Source: Lotus japonicus
Lineage: Eukaryota; Streptophyta; Magnoliopsida; Fabales; Fabaceae
Assembly: GCF_012489685.1 (NCBI RefSeq)
Contig: NC_080045.1
Location: forward strand, 51,047,096-51,111,095
Length of the DNA stretch: 64,000 nucleotides
Direction: 5' to 3'
A program made the translations under genes and the position numbers. The notes beneath the pieces are model-generated. The model was not told where the DNA came from and ran no database searches. It worked only from the letters and a program-made list of their open reading frames with translations. Shown here in pieces: positions 1 through 12,900 of the stretch. Each line of letters begins with the position of its first letter. Position 1 is the first letter of the stretch.

Positions 1-481
1 AATGAAGTAAATATTTCCAAGCAGTTCCCTTTTTCTATGAATAGGCCTTGCAGGAATAGCAGGTAAGAAATACAACTAATGGAAAAATAACAGCCAAAAT
101 CAGGATTCTAACAGAAGAAAAACTTCTAGTATGATAAATGAAAACCAAGGGACTCCTTCGGTTATCTACAGCTGATCCGTCTCAAATTACTATGGGGCCT
201 AACACAAGGCCCCTGAGGTGAAAACTAACAGAAATTTCCCGGAGATATTCTATCTTGGCAATTGCATATACTGACGTTGAACATTTCATTGCAGTTACAG
301 TGACTCGATAAAGACATGATTCTCTACATTCTATGTTTATTATTGGAGACCATTTGCTGTGAGATATTATTTACTCAAATGCATATATTCACAAAGCAAA
401 CCAAATCATCTGATGCGCAATAAAACTTTATATCAAGGCATTTAATTTAAAGAAATCACGAATAAACAAAACATTTCTTAC

Positions 482-1287
482 AACTGATGCATTGAAGATA
501 CGGGCTCCATCGATGTGAAGCTTCAACCCATGCTTCTTAGCAACCTCTCCAACTCTATCTGTATATTCAGCTGAAAGGCATCTGCCACCAGAGCTGAATT
601 CAGGGAAAGTATTAGTTATAATTCTTCTAGAATTTTGAATCAGTTTACAACAGGAAAGGACTTCTAAAACCCAAAGAAAACAGCTATGAAGCTGTTTATT
701 CAAACGCACCCTAAGTTCTTTTTTCTGCAGGCAGAACTAATTATCAAAGACCCATGTACAAAGTTGAAAATTTAAATTATTGTGGTATTAAGATCACAAT
801 GAAAGTGAATCTAAAAGAAATTCTTTTGTAAATAAATTACTTACTTTGCGTGAGTATTTTCCAAGCAAATAAGCTTTGTGGATGGATAAAATAGCTCCCC
901 CTTTGGATCTCTGATAGCAGCCTCAATCAAGTCAATGTCCATGGTTCCATCATTGTTATTTTTCACTACTCTTGGATGCACCCCTCCAATAGTTGCAATG
1001 CCTCCATTCTCATAGATATAGATATGGCAGTTATCCCCAAGAATAACTTCACTACCCCTAACATCACAATGGGCAAGCACACATATAAGGTTCGACATAG
1101 TGCCTGAGGGAACAAAAAGAGCTGCTTCCTTGCCGAATTTCTTTGCCATCTCTGCTTCTAAGCGAAAAGCAGTTGGGTCAAAGCCTAAAACATCATCATC
1201 AACTTCAGCAAATGCCATAGCAGTCCTCATTGTTTCAGTCGGCTTTGTGACTGTGTCTGACCGAAGATCCACAATTCTAGCTACCAT
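482..1287 (-). CDS. THA1: Low-specificity L-threonine aldolase, 5' part (partial gene)
   Basis: A PLP-dependent enzyme that cleaves L-threonine (or allo-threonine) to glycine and acetaldehyde. Two coding exons are visible: 845-1287 (start ATG at 1287) and 482-593. The donor after exon 1 is GTAAGT; joining rebuilds the family string LENTHANSGGR across the junction, which fixes the frame. Family motifs seen are DLRSDTVTKPT at residue 7, EVDDDVLGFDPTA near 28, FVPSGTMSN near 58, and LHIDGARIFNAS in exon 2 (the Asp that contacts the PLP pyridine N). The Schiff-base lysine would lie in the next exon, left of the window, so completeness cannot be judged. I see no frameshift or stop in the visible part, about 185 codons. 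The Arabidopsis homologue is about 358 aa (recalled). A cytosolic location is expected because no transit peptide precedes the conserved start. The number in the symbol is a guess; THA2 is possible. Confidence 0.93.
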
Positions 1288-2455
1288 TTTCTCTGGAAAT
1301 AAAACAAGCCAAAAAAGTAAAAATCAATTGCCACTCTCAATTTCTCACCAACTCCATTTGCAACCAAAGAAATTCAGAAAGACTTAAAAGTTGAAACCAA
1401 TTTTAAACAAAATTTTATTTACTGTGACATTTCTCTGCCACCAACTTAGGTTTCAACTTCAATTGAGAGGCACTCCAAAATTTTGCACTGACAAAAAGAG
1501 AGAGGGAAAACTCCAAGTTTCCTAAGGTACAAAATGATCAGTATTTCAATTAAAATCGAAGCTTTCACGAGATTCGGGGGACAACAAATTATAGGAAGAA
1601 TCCAAGAAGCACATGCATATCTATCACTTGTAGTCTCTCCAGTCCAAATTAAAACAAAAATTCAAAACAGAAATGGGGGAAAACAGGTGAATTCCCCAAG
1701 AATTCAGATGCTGAATTGAGCAATTCTACTAAGAAAAGGCAAGGGTTAGAAAAAGTCACAAACTTTCATGCAAAATGAGAGGAGGGGTAATCTAGAAATG
1801 GTGTCTCAAGCAAAATAACAGAGCAATAAATAAGAGAATGAATGGAACAGAGAATAACATGATTAACTCCTATCAGAAGCTAAATCATTTCCCAAATTCC
1901 TTTCCACAGAAACAGAATTCAGAAGATCAATAACATTACAGAAGCTGCAATTCCAATAACACAAAATTAAAGTTGCAAATTCCAATTACTCCCAAGAGTT
2001 ATGGAAAAGTGAAAAATCCCACAATAAATACCACACAAAAGACACAGACAATCTAACAAACACAACACCTGCAAAGACCGTGATGCATGCAAGACAAGAC
2101 AACCTGTGAACTATAGAAATCAGGGTTTGTGTGGGGTTTTTGGTGTTATTCTTGAAATTTTATGATGTTGTTCCTCAAAAAGGGTAAAAACAATAATTGA
2201 AAAGGTAGCACTTTTTTTCTTTGTTTCATCCAATACAATACACATTCAGTGGCTGAGAAAGGAACAGCATTGTGGTGGTGTCATCATGGATCATGAGTCA
2301 TGAAATTTGAAAAAAGGAGATGAATCTATTTACCAGATGATGATGATGATGATGGTCCAACGAGATTGCAAAGTTGATTGATTGTGATGTCTCTTCAGCG
2401 CGCACTCGCAGAAATGCAACAATGCAAGGAAGCTTCGTCCACTCTGAAGATTGCA
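1288..2455 (-). other. 5' UTR and 5'-UTR intron of the threonine aldolase gene
   Basis: Minus-strand reading gives a polypyrimidine-rich acceptor ending TTTCCAG at 1293, five bases before the ATG at 1287. A CTG|GTAAAT donor lies at 2334/2333. This implies a leader intron of about 1.04 kb (1293-2333) and a first non-coding exon from about 2455 to 2334. The exon boundaries are inference from splice signals and the upstream TATA box. No other ORF of note occurs in the intron. Confidence 0.55.
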
Positions 2456-2482
2456 GCTGAACTCAGCTGCATGCAGAGAGAT

Positions 2483-2490
2483 TTATATAG
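2483..2490 (-). promoter_or_regulatory. TATA box of the threonine aldolase gene
   Basis: On the minus strand the sequence reads CTATATAAAT, about 30 bp upstream of the inferred first exon. It is the only good TATA element before the leader intron. Confidence 0.5.
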
Positions 2491-3039
2491 GGACGCAAGC
2501 ACAATCCACAAAGAATTATGAATTAAGGATAATAATGTAGTTATCTTAGTACAATGTTACTGTAACGCTTATATTGTTTTTTTGTTGTTGTTAAAATTTA
2601 GGTTAGGACCGGGGAAATGGTGCCCGCAGTCAAGACAGAGAAAACTATCAAACCAACCTGTTTGGTAAAGATTCGGAGCAGTAAAATTCGTACTTGTGAC
2701 CGCCGACCTGTTTGGTACGAGACTCTATTATGATCGGCTAAATTAACCCTTGAAGTTAGTTAGTATTATATTCTCCATGTGATTCTCTTTGACTTTATGA
2801 CTTGATTGGACGAGGATGGCAGCGTGTAGTTTCTTAAATATGGCCAAACCCCCACCTCACCAAACACCAATATTTATCCATTTTTGGGATCCAGTTTCTC
2901 TTTATGTGGAGGCACAAAAAATCATCATAAATGTTGGCTATGAGTCACCATTGTTATCGGTTTAGGCCATATTTGGATACTATTTTCTATTTCATCTCCT
3001 TATAACTTAGTTTTATTTTCCTATCATATTATTATTATA
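2491..3039. other. Intergenic, no gene seen
   Basis: AT-rich upstream flank of the threonine aldolase gene. It holds no ORF with family resemblance, RNA gene or clear repeat boundary. Confidence 0.6.
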
Positions 3040-3080
3040 CTAGTATTGATCTCGCGTCATGCACGGATAAAATAAAAGTA
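3040..3080 (-). mobile_element. Possible degenerate Helitron 3' terminus
   Basis: CTAG at 3040-3043, flanked by A, is followed by a degraded relative (CTCGCGTCATGCACGGAT) of the hairpin block next to the better Helitron 3' ends at 9795, 14588 and 59825. The stem pairs poorly and no matching 5' TC end was found, so this may be an old truncated copy. Confidence 0.3.
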
Positions 3081-4150
3081 CTTTATTGGCATACATTAAC
3101 CATTTTCATATTTCCCCTCTCATTTTTCTTTTTTAAATACATATATCACCTATTTAAGTTTTTTTTTTCTAATCCTAGTTATATTCTAATTTCTTTTTTT
3201 TCCCTTCTAATTTCTTATGCTTTGAACCAATATACCAAATCATTTTAATCTTCCAGATGTATATACAAAAACAAAAAATACGAATTTTTTGAGTTAATTT
3301 CTAAATCAATCCTTTAAAACTATTTGATATATCAATTTTTTAGGGCATATTTGATATCATTTTAAACGTAAGATATTAAATTTTTTATCATATAAAAAAT
3401 AATCATAATTATTAAAAAAAACTTTGTCATCGTACATTTTAATGGTAGAAAAGTCAAAATTGAATTTTATTAGTTATTTTAATGTCATTTAAAACCATTA
3501 AATGTCAAATGAATACAATAGTTATTTTAAAAAAAAAGTCACAATTGACTTTTGTTAATTATTTTAATGTCATTAATAATTATAAAATGCAATATTAATA
3601 CATTAATTATTTTCGAAAATATGAAATTATTTAATATTTAAATTACAAAAAATAAAAAAAATATAAAAATGACATCATTTACCTACTAATTATTGTATGA
3701 GAGAGAAATCTTATGAAGAAAGACATGGAGTGAGGGGTGACACTTATCAGAGTTGCCACTTTTTATTTTCAAAAATAGTATATAGTATATGATTTCTTCT
3801 CTCACGTTATTTCTCTATGTGGAGTTTGTATTTAAGTGTGAATCAATCTTTATTGATTTGAATACCGTGTAAATGAAATCAGGTTGACATTCACTTCAAG
3901 AGTAAAAGCAAATCAACTCTTCTTTTTGATTGAGACGAAGTTATTAAATCATTCATGTAAATATTTACAACTATAAAAGGTGCCCACTAGGGTGGGCAAC
4001 TTTTATTTTGGTCCACTGTTGCACTAGACGGTATTTTTTATTTTTTCCCGTCTTTCTTCTCCTTCTCCCTTCCCCTCTCCCCTCCTTACCTACTCCCAAA
4101 TTACCATTGATGTTTATAAAATATAAATTTAATAAATCAACCCGTTGAAT
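3081..4150. other. AT-rich intergenic DNA, no gene seen
   Basis: Very AT-rich, with many A and T runs. It contains only short spurious ORFs and may be the body of the degenerate Helitron-like element that ends at 3040. Confidence 0.5.
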
Positions 4151-4299
4151 ACTTGATTTTTTTTTTTAGAAAGCTAAATGGATATTATTAATATAAAGAC
4201 CTGAGCCAAAATAACTCTAGGTGAAATAGTACACAGTGAATAATCTGTCTAAGCACAAACTAGCTCAAAAACAACCCAGAGCTATATAGAAACCCACCA

Positions 4300-5110
4300 C
4301 CAACCCGCAAAATGACTACAAACATCACCCAAGACAAGGCCTCATTAAAACCTTGTTAGAAAAAACCCAGTGGGATAAAAACCTAACAAGGAAAAAGAGT
4401 ACCACTGTCTTGGGTTAGTCATTCTGCAAACAATAAAAAACAATACATTTGTTGCCCTCCTCCGGTCTAAGTTCCTTTACCTAAGAGCAAAACAATGAAA
4501 AACAGTAGCAGCAAACGCCTCAACGGCAGCACCAGCAACAACAAGACATAACCAGCACCAGCAATCCAGATCCGCGTAAAAAACAGCAAGAACGCAGCAG
4601 CATCAATCAGCAACAGCAACAGCAAGAAACAACAGCAAAAACAACAGCATTTACAGAAACAGCAAACAGCACCAGCAGGATCAACAACAACGGCAATCAG
4701 TTACATCAACATCAATCAATAACAGCAACATCATGCAATAGCAGCAACAGCACACCAGCAAATCAGCAACAACAGCAACAAAAACAACGGCACTCGAGCA
4801 ACAGCAAACAGAACCAGCGAGAAATCCAGCAACAGCAATTGCAAACCAGGATCCAAGTTCAGCAGAAAAAACAACATCAGCACACTAACATCAATCAGCA
4901 ACAACAAACACAGCAGCAGCAAAGAAACAGTAATTTCAGCAACAGCACCAGCAATAATCTCAACAACAAAACAGCAAGGGACATAACTATAGCAGCACTT
5001 CATGATCACGGCACACACTCCAGCAAATTGCGAGCAAATATTAGATGTCTTTGCTAATTACCTGCAAACAAAAGAAACAAAAATACCAACCAACAACTCA
5101 CAACCAGCCT
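4300..5110 (-). other. LINE-1 3' UTR with CAG/CAA-rich stretch
   Basis: Between the RNase H stop and the poly(A) tail lies a segment rich in CAGCAA and AACAGC repeats on the plus strand (4500-5000). Near its end is a block around 4340-4400 of the kind common in plant L1 3' UTRs. Long poly-Gln or Leu-rich ORFs here are products of the repeat, not genes. Confidence 0.7.
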
Positions 5111-6434
5111 CCCGTAAGATTAAACCTCAAAAAATAACCAGACAGGCTCCTCACAGAAACACCCTTGTTTAGCCAACTCATCCGCCTCTGCATTCCCTTC
5201 CCTCAAAATGTGGTTTACCCCATTACACACCACCAGCGGCATTAAATAATCTATCATGTTCAATTCATTTGTGAGCTTCCATGGTCTATTTTTTCCCCCT
5301 TTGACCCAGCCAACTGCTAAAGTGGAATCACTTTCCACCTCCACAGAAACAATCAAATGTTGTTGGCAAAAAAGCAACGCATACAGAATGGCCAGGACCT
5401 CCGCCTCATCAGCTCTCTGGACCTCTACTTTTCTAGAAAATTTTCCAACCACAATCCCCGCACTATTCCTCAAGATCCCACCGACCCCACCACAACCAGC
5501 TTGAAAAGACCCGTCCACATTAAATTTTAAGGTAAGGCCTTGCGGGGGTTTCCAAGGCACAGCCAAGCGAGCACTAACCTTTTCAATAACATCAATTTTT
5601 GTGAATCCTCTAGCAAACTGATCGGCCCCGTAAGGACACTCCTTCCACCATGCCTTTATCCAAGAGAATAACATAAACAGGTGAGATTCCCACGCTTCTT
5701 CTGCAATATACACTTTGTCATTAAAAATAACATCATTACGAGCCCGCCACACCACCCAGCATATCGCATATGGGATCAAATCCCAGAGGATTCTTGAAGT
5801 ACTTTGACGTAGTGAACCCCATTCTGCCAAGCACACCTGAAAAGAACCAGGCATCGTCCACCAGACACCTTCTCTATACAATACAGCTACCCATAAGATC
5901 CATACCTTCGGACAATGCAAGAAAAGATGGGTCACAGATTCAGCTTGTGATGAACAGAACACGCATGCCACTCCTTCCTCCAAAGCCACTCCTCGACGCG
6001 CCAAGTTCTCCTTTGTAGCCATTCTGTTTTTCTGCACCTGCCACATAAATAAAGCAATTTTTGACGGTAAAATAGGCCTTAATAAATTTGGAACCTTCCA
6101 ACCCTCCTCTGTGAACCAGCGTGCCTCAACAACTGCACAAAGGGACTTCACAGTAAAGAAACCCATATTATCATGTTTCCATACAATGCAATCTGAATAT
6201 GCATTTACCCCTTGCTTAGGAACCAATTGCTGTAGAACAGCCTGGAAGTCGTTATGTTGTTCTCTTTCCCAACCCAGAAAGTCCCGCACAAAAGATATAT
6301 TCCATACCCATTTATGGCCTGCCGTCGTTCCACATTCTAGAACTTTGGCTCTCTTATGCGAAGCTAGTGCAAATACACGAGGGAAGATGAGCCTGAAAGG
6401 TCCCGGACCTGTCCAATGATCTATCCAAAATAAT

Positions 6435-6442
6435 ACACCAGC
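6435..6442. repeat. Target site duplication (left) of hAT MITE
   Basis: ACACCAGC, repeated exactly at 6958-6965. Confidence 0.93.
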
Positions 6443-6957
6443 TAGGGATGGCAATGGGTCGGGTAGGGTGCGGGTTTTGCCAAACCCAAACCCAAACCCG
6501 AAATCAAAAACCCACACCCGCACCCGCACCCGAACCCGAAATGGGTGGTGAACTTAAACCCACACCCGAACCCATTGGGTTTCGGGTTCACCCGACCCGT
6601 ACCCACACCCGCACACAACCTCAAACAAACAGTTGAACTCGGAAACCCGACCTGAAAAAGACTGTGAAGAGAGCTATATTATGTAATGTAACATTGTAAT
6701 TGCCATGTTACTGTTAAATTAATATGCAAGATGCTGCATATATTGTACTGCACAAGCAGAATACTTAGGTTTCACTTATACAGATCCGGGTTCGGGTAGG
6801 GTTCGGGTGCGGGTTTGGCCAAACCCAAACCCGAACCCGAAAGTGATCGGGTAAAACCCGAACCCGAACCCGAACCCATTTAACTCGGGTTTTCACCCAA
6901 GAAATCGGGTCGGGTCGGGTCGGGTGCCCATGGGTTCGGGCTTCTCTGCCATCCCTA
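6443..6957. mobile_element. hAT-type MITE (515 bp) inside LINE-1
   Basis: The ends form an 11-bp terminal inverted repeat, TAGGGATGGCA on the left and TGCCATCCCTA on the right. A perfect 8-bp target duplication, ACACCAGC, flanks it at 6435-6442 and 6958-6965. The 8-bp TSD and TAGGG-TGGCA ends fit the hAT superfamily. The interior is dominated by CGGGTT/AACCCG repeats, which create misleading Gly/Pro-rich ORFs. Removing it rejoins the LINE RT and RNase H parts in one frame. It carries no transposase, so it is non-autonomous. Confidence 0.93.
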
Positions 6958-6965
6958 ACACCAGC
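6958..6965. repeat. Target site duplication (right) of hAT MITE
   Basis: ACACCAGC, the exact partner of 6435-6442. Confidence 0.93.
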
Positions 6966-9900
6966 CCCCTGTCCCACCTGACAAGCCAAACCATCCCTGA
7001 AAACACTCCCAACCAACCCGCTTTCACTCCATATTGCACGCACATCTGCCAAAGGTGTAGATAATTTTTTCTAGTCTAACATATCTAAGTTCAACGATAT
7101 TAATTCCACAGGCAAATAATATTTTCTACAAATCACCTCCCGCCATAAAGCCTCTTTCTCTTTTCCAAACCTCCAAACCCATTTTAGTAGCATTGCCTTA
7201 TTTTTCCACTCAAGAAAGCCTACCCCCAATCCCCCATACCTATTCCCCTTACATAAATCCTCCCAAGCCACCCACATTATTTTATTAGCACCCGACACAC
7301 CTCCCCACAAGAAACGCCTCATAATCTGCTCTATTCGCAAGATAATACCCTTTGGGGCTCGATAAAGTGCCATATAATACAAAGGAACAACATTCAAAAC
7401 AGATTTAATGAGAACCAACCTCCCACTCAAGGATAAAAAGCGTGAACTCCAAGTACCCAACTTGCCCGAGAGTCTCTCTAAAGCCGGGGTCCAGAACGAA
7501 AGCCTCCTAGGATTACCTCCAAGTGGAGAGCCAAGATACATGAATGGTAAGGTTCCTACTTGAAAATTCCACCACGCTGCTGCCCCTTGTACCATAGCTT
7601 CTGGCGCATTCACCCCATAAACTGCAGATTTACTAAAATTAACTTTTAATCCAGAGCAAAACAAGAAAGTTTCTACCACCAAGGCCATATCCTGATACTG
7701 ATTCCGATCACAATCAGTGAAAAGCAAAGAATCATCAGCAAATTGTAAGTGATTAAGGCGGAGCCCCGAAGCCACTTCCACCCCACATGGTGCATTTCCT
7801 TGTAGCAACTGATTCAGCATGCATGACATCTCGTTCGCAACAATGTTAAAAAGGAGGGGTGAGAGAGGATCACCTTGCCTTAAGCCTTTTTCAATTGTAA
7901 AGAAATCAGAAGGTGATCCGTTTACCAAAACCGCCAATGAAGCAGAAGAAATACAGCTTTGCATCCATCTAATCCATCGTCCACCAAAACCCATCTCCTG
8001 CATTATTTCCAACAAAAAACCCCACTCAACACTGTCATACGCCTTAGCAAAATCAATTTTGAATAACAAACCTCCCTGAGGCCTTGAAATCATGGAATGT
8101 ACAACTTCATTAGCAATCAATGAGCAATCAGCAATCTGGCGACCCGCTGTGAAAGCAAACTGATTCCTAGACAGCAGACAAGGAAGCACCGAGCTCAGCC
8201 GAACAGATAACACCTTTGACAGTAACTTGTACACACTGCCAATCAAGCTAATTGGTCTATAATCTGAAATCACTTCTTGATGACCACCTTTGGGAATGAG
8301 AGCAATAAAAGTAGAGTTCAAACCCTTCGACATACGCCCTGTGTGATAGAAATCATTAAAAAAATTAAGCATATCAGCCTGAATTAAATTCCAAAATTTT
8401 TAAAAAAAATCCATGCTGAAGCCATCAGGTCCCGGTGCTCTATTTCCATCAAAATTCTTGACCACTTCCCAGATTTCCTCAAGTGTAAAAGCTGCTTCCA
8501 AAAATTGATTATTTGCATCTGAAACCTTCTGTAAATTATGATTCTGGAACTACGGTCTAGGCACATCTGCCACCCGAAAAAAATTCTGAAAATGATCCCG
8601 CATAGCTTATTTAATATCCGTCGGAGATGTTAGCAATCTGCCTTGATACCGTAGCTGAGTAATATTTTTCTTAACAGTGCGGACCTTGCACATGCGGTGG
8701 AAAAATTTAGTGTTCCTATCTCCATCCTTCAACCAATGCACCCTAGATTTCTGACGCCATACTCTTTCCTCCTCGCGGTAAGCTCTCCATAAATCCTCCA
8801 AAACAGACCTCCGCTCCTTTGTCAGAGCCTCTGACCCCCCCTGATTTTCCAAGGCCCCCATTACCTCCTGTAGTCTGCTCTCTAAAGATACAATTTTTTC
8901 AACTCCCCAAGCCCCTCTTCCCCTACGCCACTCTCTAATCTTCCCCCTCAACCCCTTAAATTTTTGTTGCAGAACATATCCAGACCATCCTTGATACACT
9001 GCAGACCTCCACCAAGTCTCTACCAGATCATTAAACCCATCCTCCTCCACCAGTGGTTAAAATAATAGAAAGGTTTGGGGCCAGCATCAGGCACCCCAAA
9101 CGACAGGCCTACTGCTCTATGATCAGACACACTCCAGTAAAAAACAGTCTGAGAAATATTATTGAAAAATATTAGCACATCATCAGACACTTGCCAGCGA
9201 TCTAAACGACTCCATAAACCATCATTACGACCTGAAAACCAAGTAAATTTTCCATTAAGCAATGGCAAGTCATTTAAGTGACATTCATGTACAAACTGTT
9301 GGAAGACTGCATCGCCGGCATCCAGAACTCCCCCAGAAGACCTTTCAGATCCTAACAGAACCGCATTGAAGTCGCCACCAATGAACGTCATACCAACATG
9401 ACTCAACACTTGAACTTTTAAAGCCTCAAACAATAAACGACGCTCCAGTAGAGTGTGCGGACCGTAAACATTTCCTACCAGCACAGTTTGATCAATATTT
9501 GGTACATGTAATGTCAAAAAAACAAAACTTACATCCTTCACAACAGACAGAACACGAAGGTTGCTCTCCCGCCATAGACACATAAGACCACCCGCGACCC
9601 CTTCAGAAAAAACCTCCACGTGATTCATGCTCAGACCTTGAGTCCACTTTTCAATTGTACGTTGTCGCTGCTCATTTAATTTAGTTTCTTGGAGAAAAAG
9701 AAGTTCAGGTCTCAACTGCAATATTGCTTTTTTAACTGCCTCCCTCTTTGTTGTGTCTCCTAGCCCACGCACATTCCACTTGAATTATATAATACTAGTG
9801 TTTTTTTACCCGCGCTTTGCACGAGGAAAATGTATGTCGTATTTGATACGTCTATTAATATCTTGATTATTAAAAATATATTAAACAACATATGAAATAA

Positions 9901-12900
9901 AAGAGTCTGAATTGCTAATAAAAGTGGACCAAAATATATTAATTATTATTTAAATTTACAAAAAGAAGAGACATTCTTCTTTTTTGGTTCAAAAGAAGAG
10001 ATATTCTAAGCAACAGAGAATAGAAATATTCTTGCCCAGACCCCAAGTTGCGAACATTAATTTCGCTACTGCAGTAGTTATCTTTTCATGGTAAAAAAAT
10101 GAAATCTGAGATAAATTAGAGAAGCAAATGCAATTATGCTGGATAGTATTGGCAAACAATTTAAGTTTTAAAAATCACCACAGCAAATTTTGTTCTAATT
10201 TTTTTTTAGGAGCGGCTAAAAATCAGATAGCCATCCTTTTGTATCGTACAAACAAAAGATGAGAATCAGATAGTATTCAATGTTTAAAGGTCGAGAGCTT
10301 AAGAAACAAAACATCAAAATAGAGAATCAAATTGGATTAGTAGATATGTTTGTTTATTAGTTTACTCCAATGTGTCCCAAAAAAATAAATTTTAAATGCC
10401 ATAAATCAATACATTCTGCAGCAATGAGTCCCAAGTTAGATCGAGTATTATTTATTTGGACGATGAATTCCTCAAACTACATCAAATGTGTGTGTCTCCA
10501 CTTCATGATTATGAATTCCCGGAACATATGCTATCAATATAAACAAATTAACAACTCTTTTTACAAAAATTAAATATATGAATTCTAAAGTGAAAAGCAC
10601 AAACTAAACACAAGTAGTCACTCTCTCCATTTATCAACCACTCAAATGGGCCCCTCATTTTATATTAGCAAAAGATTACACCGAGTAAAATAATGTTACC
10701 TTTGTATATAGCACATCACTGAGGGTAAATTTATCCATAAATTCTCGCAATTTCAATAAACTCAATTACCGATATATAGAATTAGAAGCTGTAGAATATC
10801 AATTAACAGCTAAGACTGTAATGTGTGAATGTATGGTGAATATTAAAATCGAAAATATGAAATTGTGTGTTTATTTTTAATTGGTAATATATTTTTTGCA
10901 AAAAACAGCTGAGACTATAAAATACCAGTTAATAGCTGAGGGAACCTGATTAAAATTACTCTAGAAGATCAAGAAAATAACTTCAGACAAATTACAAATC
11001 AATTTCACTCACAAAAACACAAAAATGATTTACCGCAATTAAAAAAAAAAAGGGAATATGGAAACTTAAAATGAACCTCTTCTCTATTATCCTTATGCGT
11101 GGGCTTTCCTTTCTCTTTAGACATTTTCTCCTCCCCCTGTAGCTTGAGATCATAGAGAGAAGCTCAGCCAGACAATATATATTACTTTAGCACTCTCTCC
11201 AAAACCTTTGTCCAATCCAATATTTCTTAACAACCACCTTTTGAGTCTTGCAATCAGGGCATCATCTTCAACCCCTGAAGAACCAAAGACAAATTATCAC
11301 AAAACATCCAAAATTTATCAACAATGGAAATTTATCCCACCGTTTTATCACCAAATATACAACGGTAGTCAAACATGCAACGGAGTAGGGGAAAAAATAT
11401 ACACCAACAGTCGAACATGCAACAGATGAAAAAGGAATGTCCGATTTTATGTTCTCAATCATTTACATCCTAACAAATAAAAGAAAAGCAATTATAAGAA
11501 ATTCAGGATGATTTGATGAAGATGCCAAAAAAAAAAAATTACAAAAATAAAGAGAAACTTATAGTGTTATGCCAATTTTCTCTACTTAAAGGAGTCTTGA
11601 AACTATTGCTCATCTTCAAAGCTAGAAATTGACAAAGACATAGGCGTGATCTCAAAATTAAAGCCAAATGCATATATAAAGATATCTGATATGATGCTCT
11701 TACAAAAGAACTATCATACAAAGCTATTATTAAAATAAAAAATAATAAGAAGTGACATATAAAAGGCAACCTTTGAAAATGTATGATTCATGAATCAGCC
11801 TGCAAAAAGAACAAAATTCAAGGAGAAATTAAAATAGAATCTTTAAAGCCTTGTGGACTTAAAATGGAAAAACAATCAAACCTTGTAACTTAACTATCCC
11901 CTAAAGCATGACAACGATATAGACCTAAAAAGAGGTCATACAACAGATTTTGAGAGACATGCCTAATAACTACACTCATGGCTTTGACTAAAAAACAACT
12001 AATCTTTTGAACCAAAAAACAAATATGCAAAGGCCCAAAATATGAAAATCCTGTGAAAAGGAGCAACACAGTATAATGCTATCATCATTGTGCATTGAAC
12101 TTGAATTAAATTCACAAAAAAATAGTTAAGTGTTTTTTTTATAAGCCATTCATTGCATTTAAAGTAGCATATAAGGGGTGCTAACCCAAATTTTGCACGG
12201 TTTAGAACTGAATATAAAGGTAATAATGCATCAGGAATTATATATCATGTCATAGATAGAAACAAAGAAAGGGAAATTTGAGTGGGTTATCAAGCACCAA
12301 AGAAAGGATTGCATTGCAGTACCCAACCTTTAGAAGACCCAAAACGAATTAAACTGACCCATTCAGGCCACACGAAGACCCTCACAGTTAAAAAGATCCA
12401 TTGCCCCAATCCCAACTCACCAATTAAGGAGATTTTAGACATTGAATAGGATTTCAAAACCCACTCAAAAAATGATGAATGAAATTCCTACACTCTAGTT
12501 GTTATCCAATTCCAAGATCTGATTTGTACCAATTCTAGCACGCTTTCCACCTCCAATTCTGACCCCCCTAAAGATCATATTATAGCAAAATCTTTGAAGA
12601 TTACTTTAATTACCTCAAAATTATTAACGCACGACACAAATCAAAAGTTGCATCTTTCAAAGAATGGAACCACTTTAATGTCATGGAATCTCCTTTCTCA
12701 CAACATTCATTGTTCTATTTCAATTTTAGAAGAAACAAACTATGTGTGGGAAGCTATTTGCAAGCATCAATGGTATGAGTGAAATTGGAAACCAAAACCA
12801 ATGGTGAAAAAAAAAGGATAGAGAGTAATATGTTGAAAAGAGAAAAACCACCCCTTAAGCAATTAAAAGGACATGGCACAACATCTGATATAAAAAAGAA

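Larger units (their letters stand above)
4157..9777 (-). mobile_element. 5'-truncated L1-type LINE (LINE-1), interrupted by a MITE
   Basis: A non-LTR retrotransposon read on the minus strand. The 3' end is a T-run at 4157-4167 (a poly(A) tail on the minus strand). The 5' end lies at about 9777, inside the start of ORF2, so all of ORF1 is missing, as expected from incomplete reverse transcription. A short TSD, ACTTGA, flanks it at 4151-4156 and 9778-9783; at six bases it is weak evidence alone. The body holds endonuclease, reverse transcriptase and RNase H regions plus a Q/N-codon-rich 3' UTR. Several stops and frameshifts show it is dead. Confidence 0.9.
5120..9777 (-). pseudogene. LINE-1 ORF2 pseudogene (endonuclease, RT, RNase H)
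   Basis: Read from right to left. The APE-type endonuclease (9772-9050) starts at WNVRGLGDTTKREAV and shows LFLQETK, GGDFNAV and VSDHRAVG motifs. A frameshift near 9050 leads to a linker (9050-8607) with the usual W-KDGDRNTKFFH string. In-frame stops follow around 8607 and 8550. The reverse transcriptase (about 8480-7071) shows GPDGFSMDFF, FRPIS-like DYRPISLIGSVYK, DFAKAYDSVEW, GLRQGDPLSP and the catalytic LQFADDSLLF. After the MITE insertion the frame resumes at 6442 (GAG-VLFWIDHW) through a zinc-knuckle-like segment to an RNase H domain (about 5560-5160) with NVDGS, EAEV, ESDS and NAEADELA. Family function is target-primed reverse transcription. The stops and frameshifts make it non-functional. 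Confidence 0.92.

Noticed and set aside
3081..4150. A matching 5' end for the Helitron-like terminus at 3040
   Set aside because: No TC terminus with the family's TATATTAGAAAAG sequence could be found to the right before the LINE.
4500..5057. Gln/Asn-rich and Leu-rich ORFs in CAG/CAA repeats
   Set aside because: They come from a low-complexity LINE 3' UTR, appear on both strands and have no homology-like structure.
6448..6957. Interstitial telomere repeat (AACCCG-like)
   Set aside because: Plant telomeres are TTTAGGG. The unit here is CGGGTT, and the block has TIRs and a TSD, so it is a MITE.
6448..7052. Gly/Arg/Pro-rich ORFs around 6.4-7.0 kb
   Set aside because: They are translations of the CGGGTT repeats of the hAT-type MITE, fused to LINE frames.
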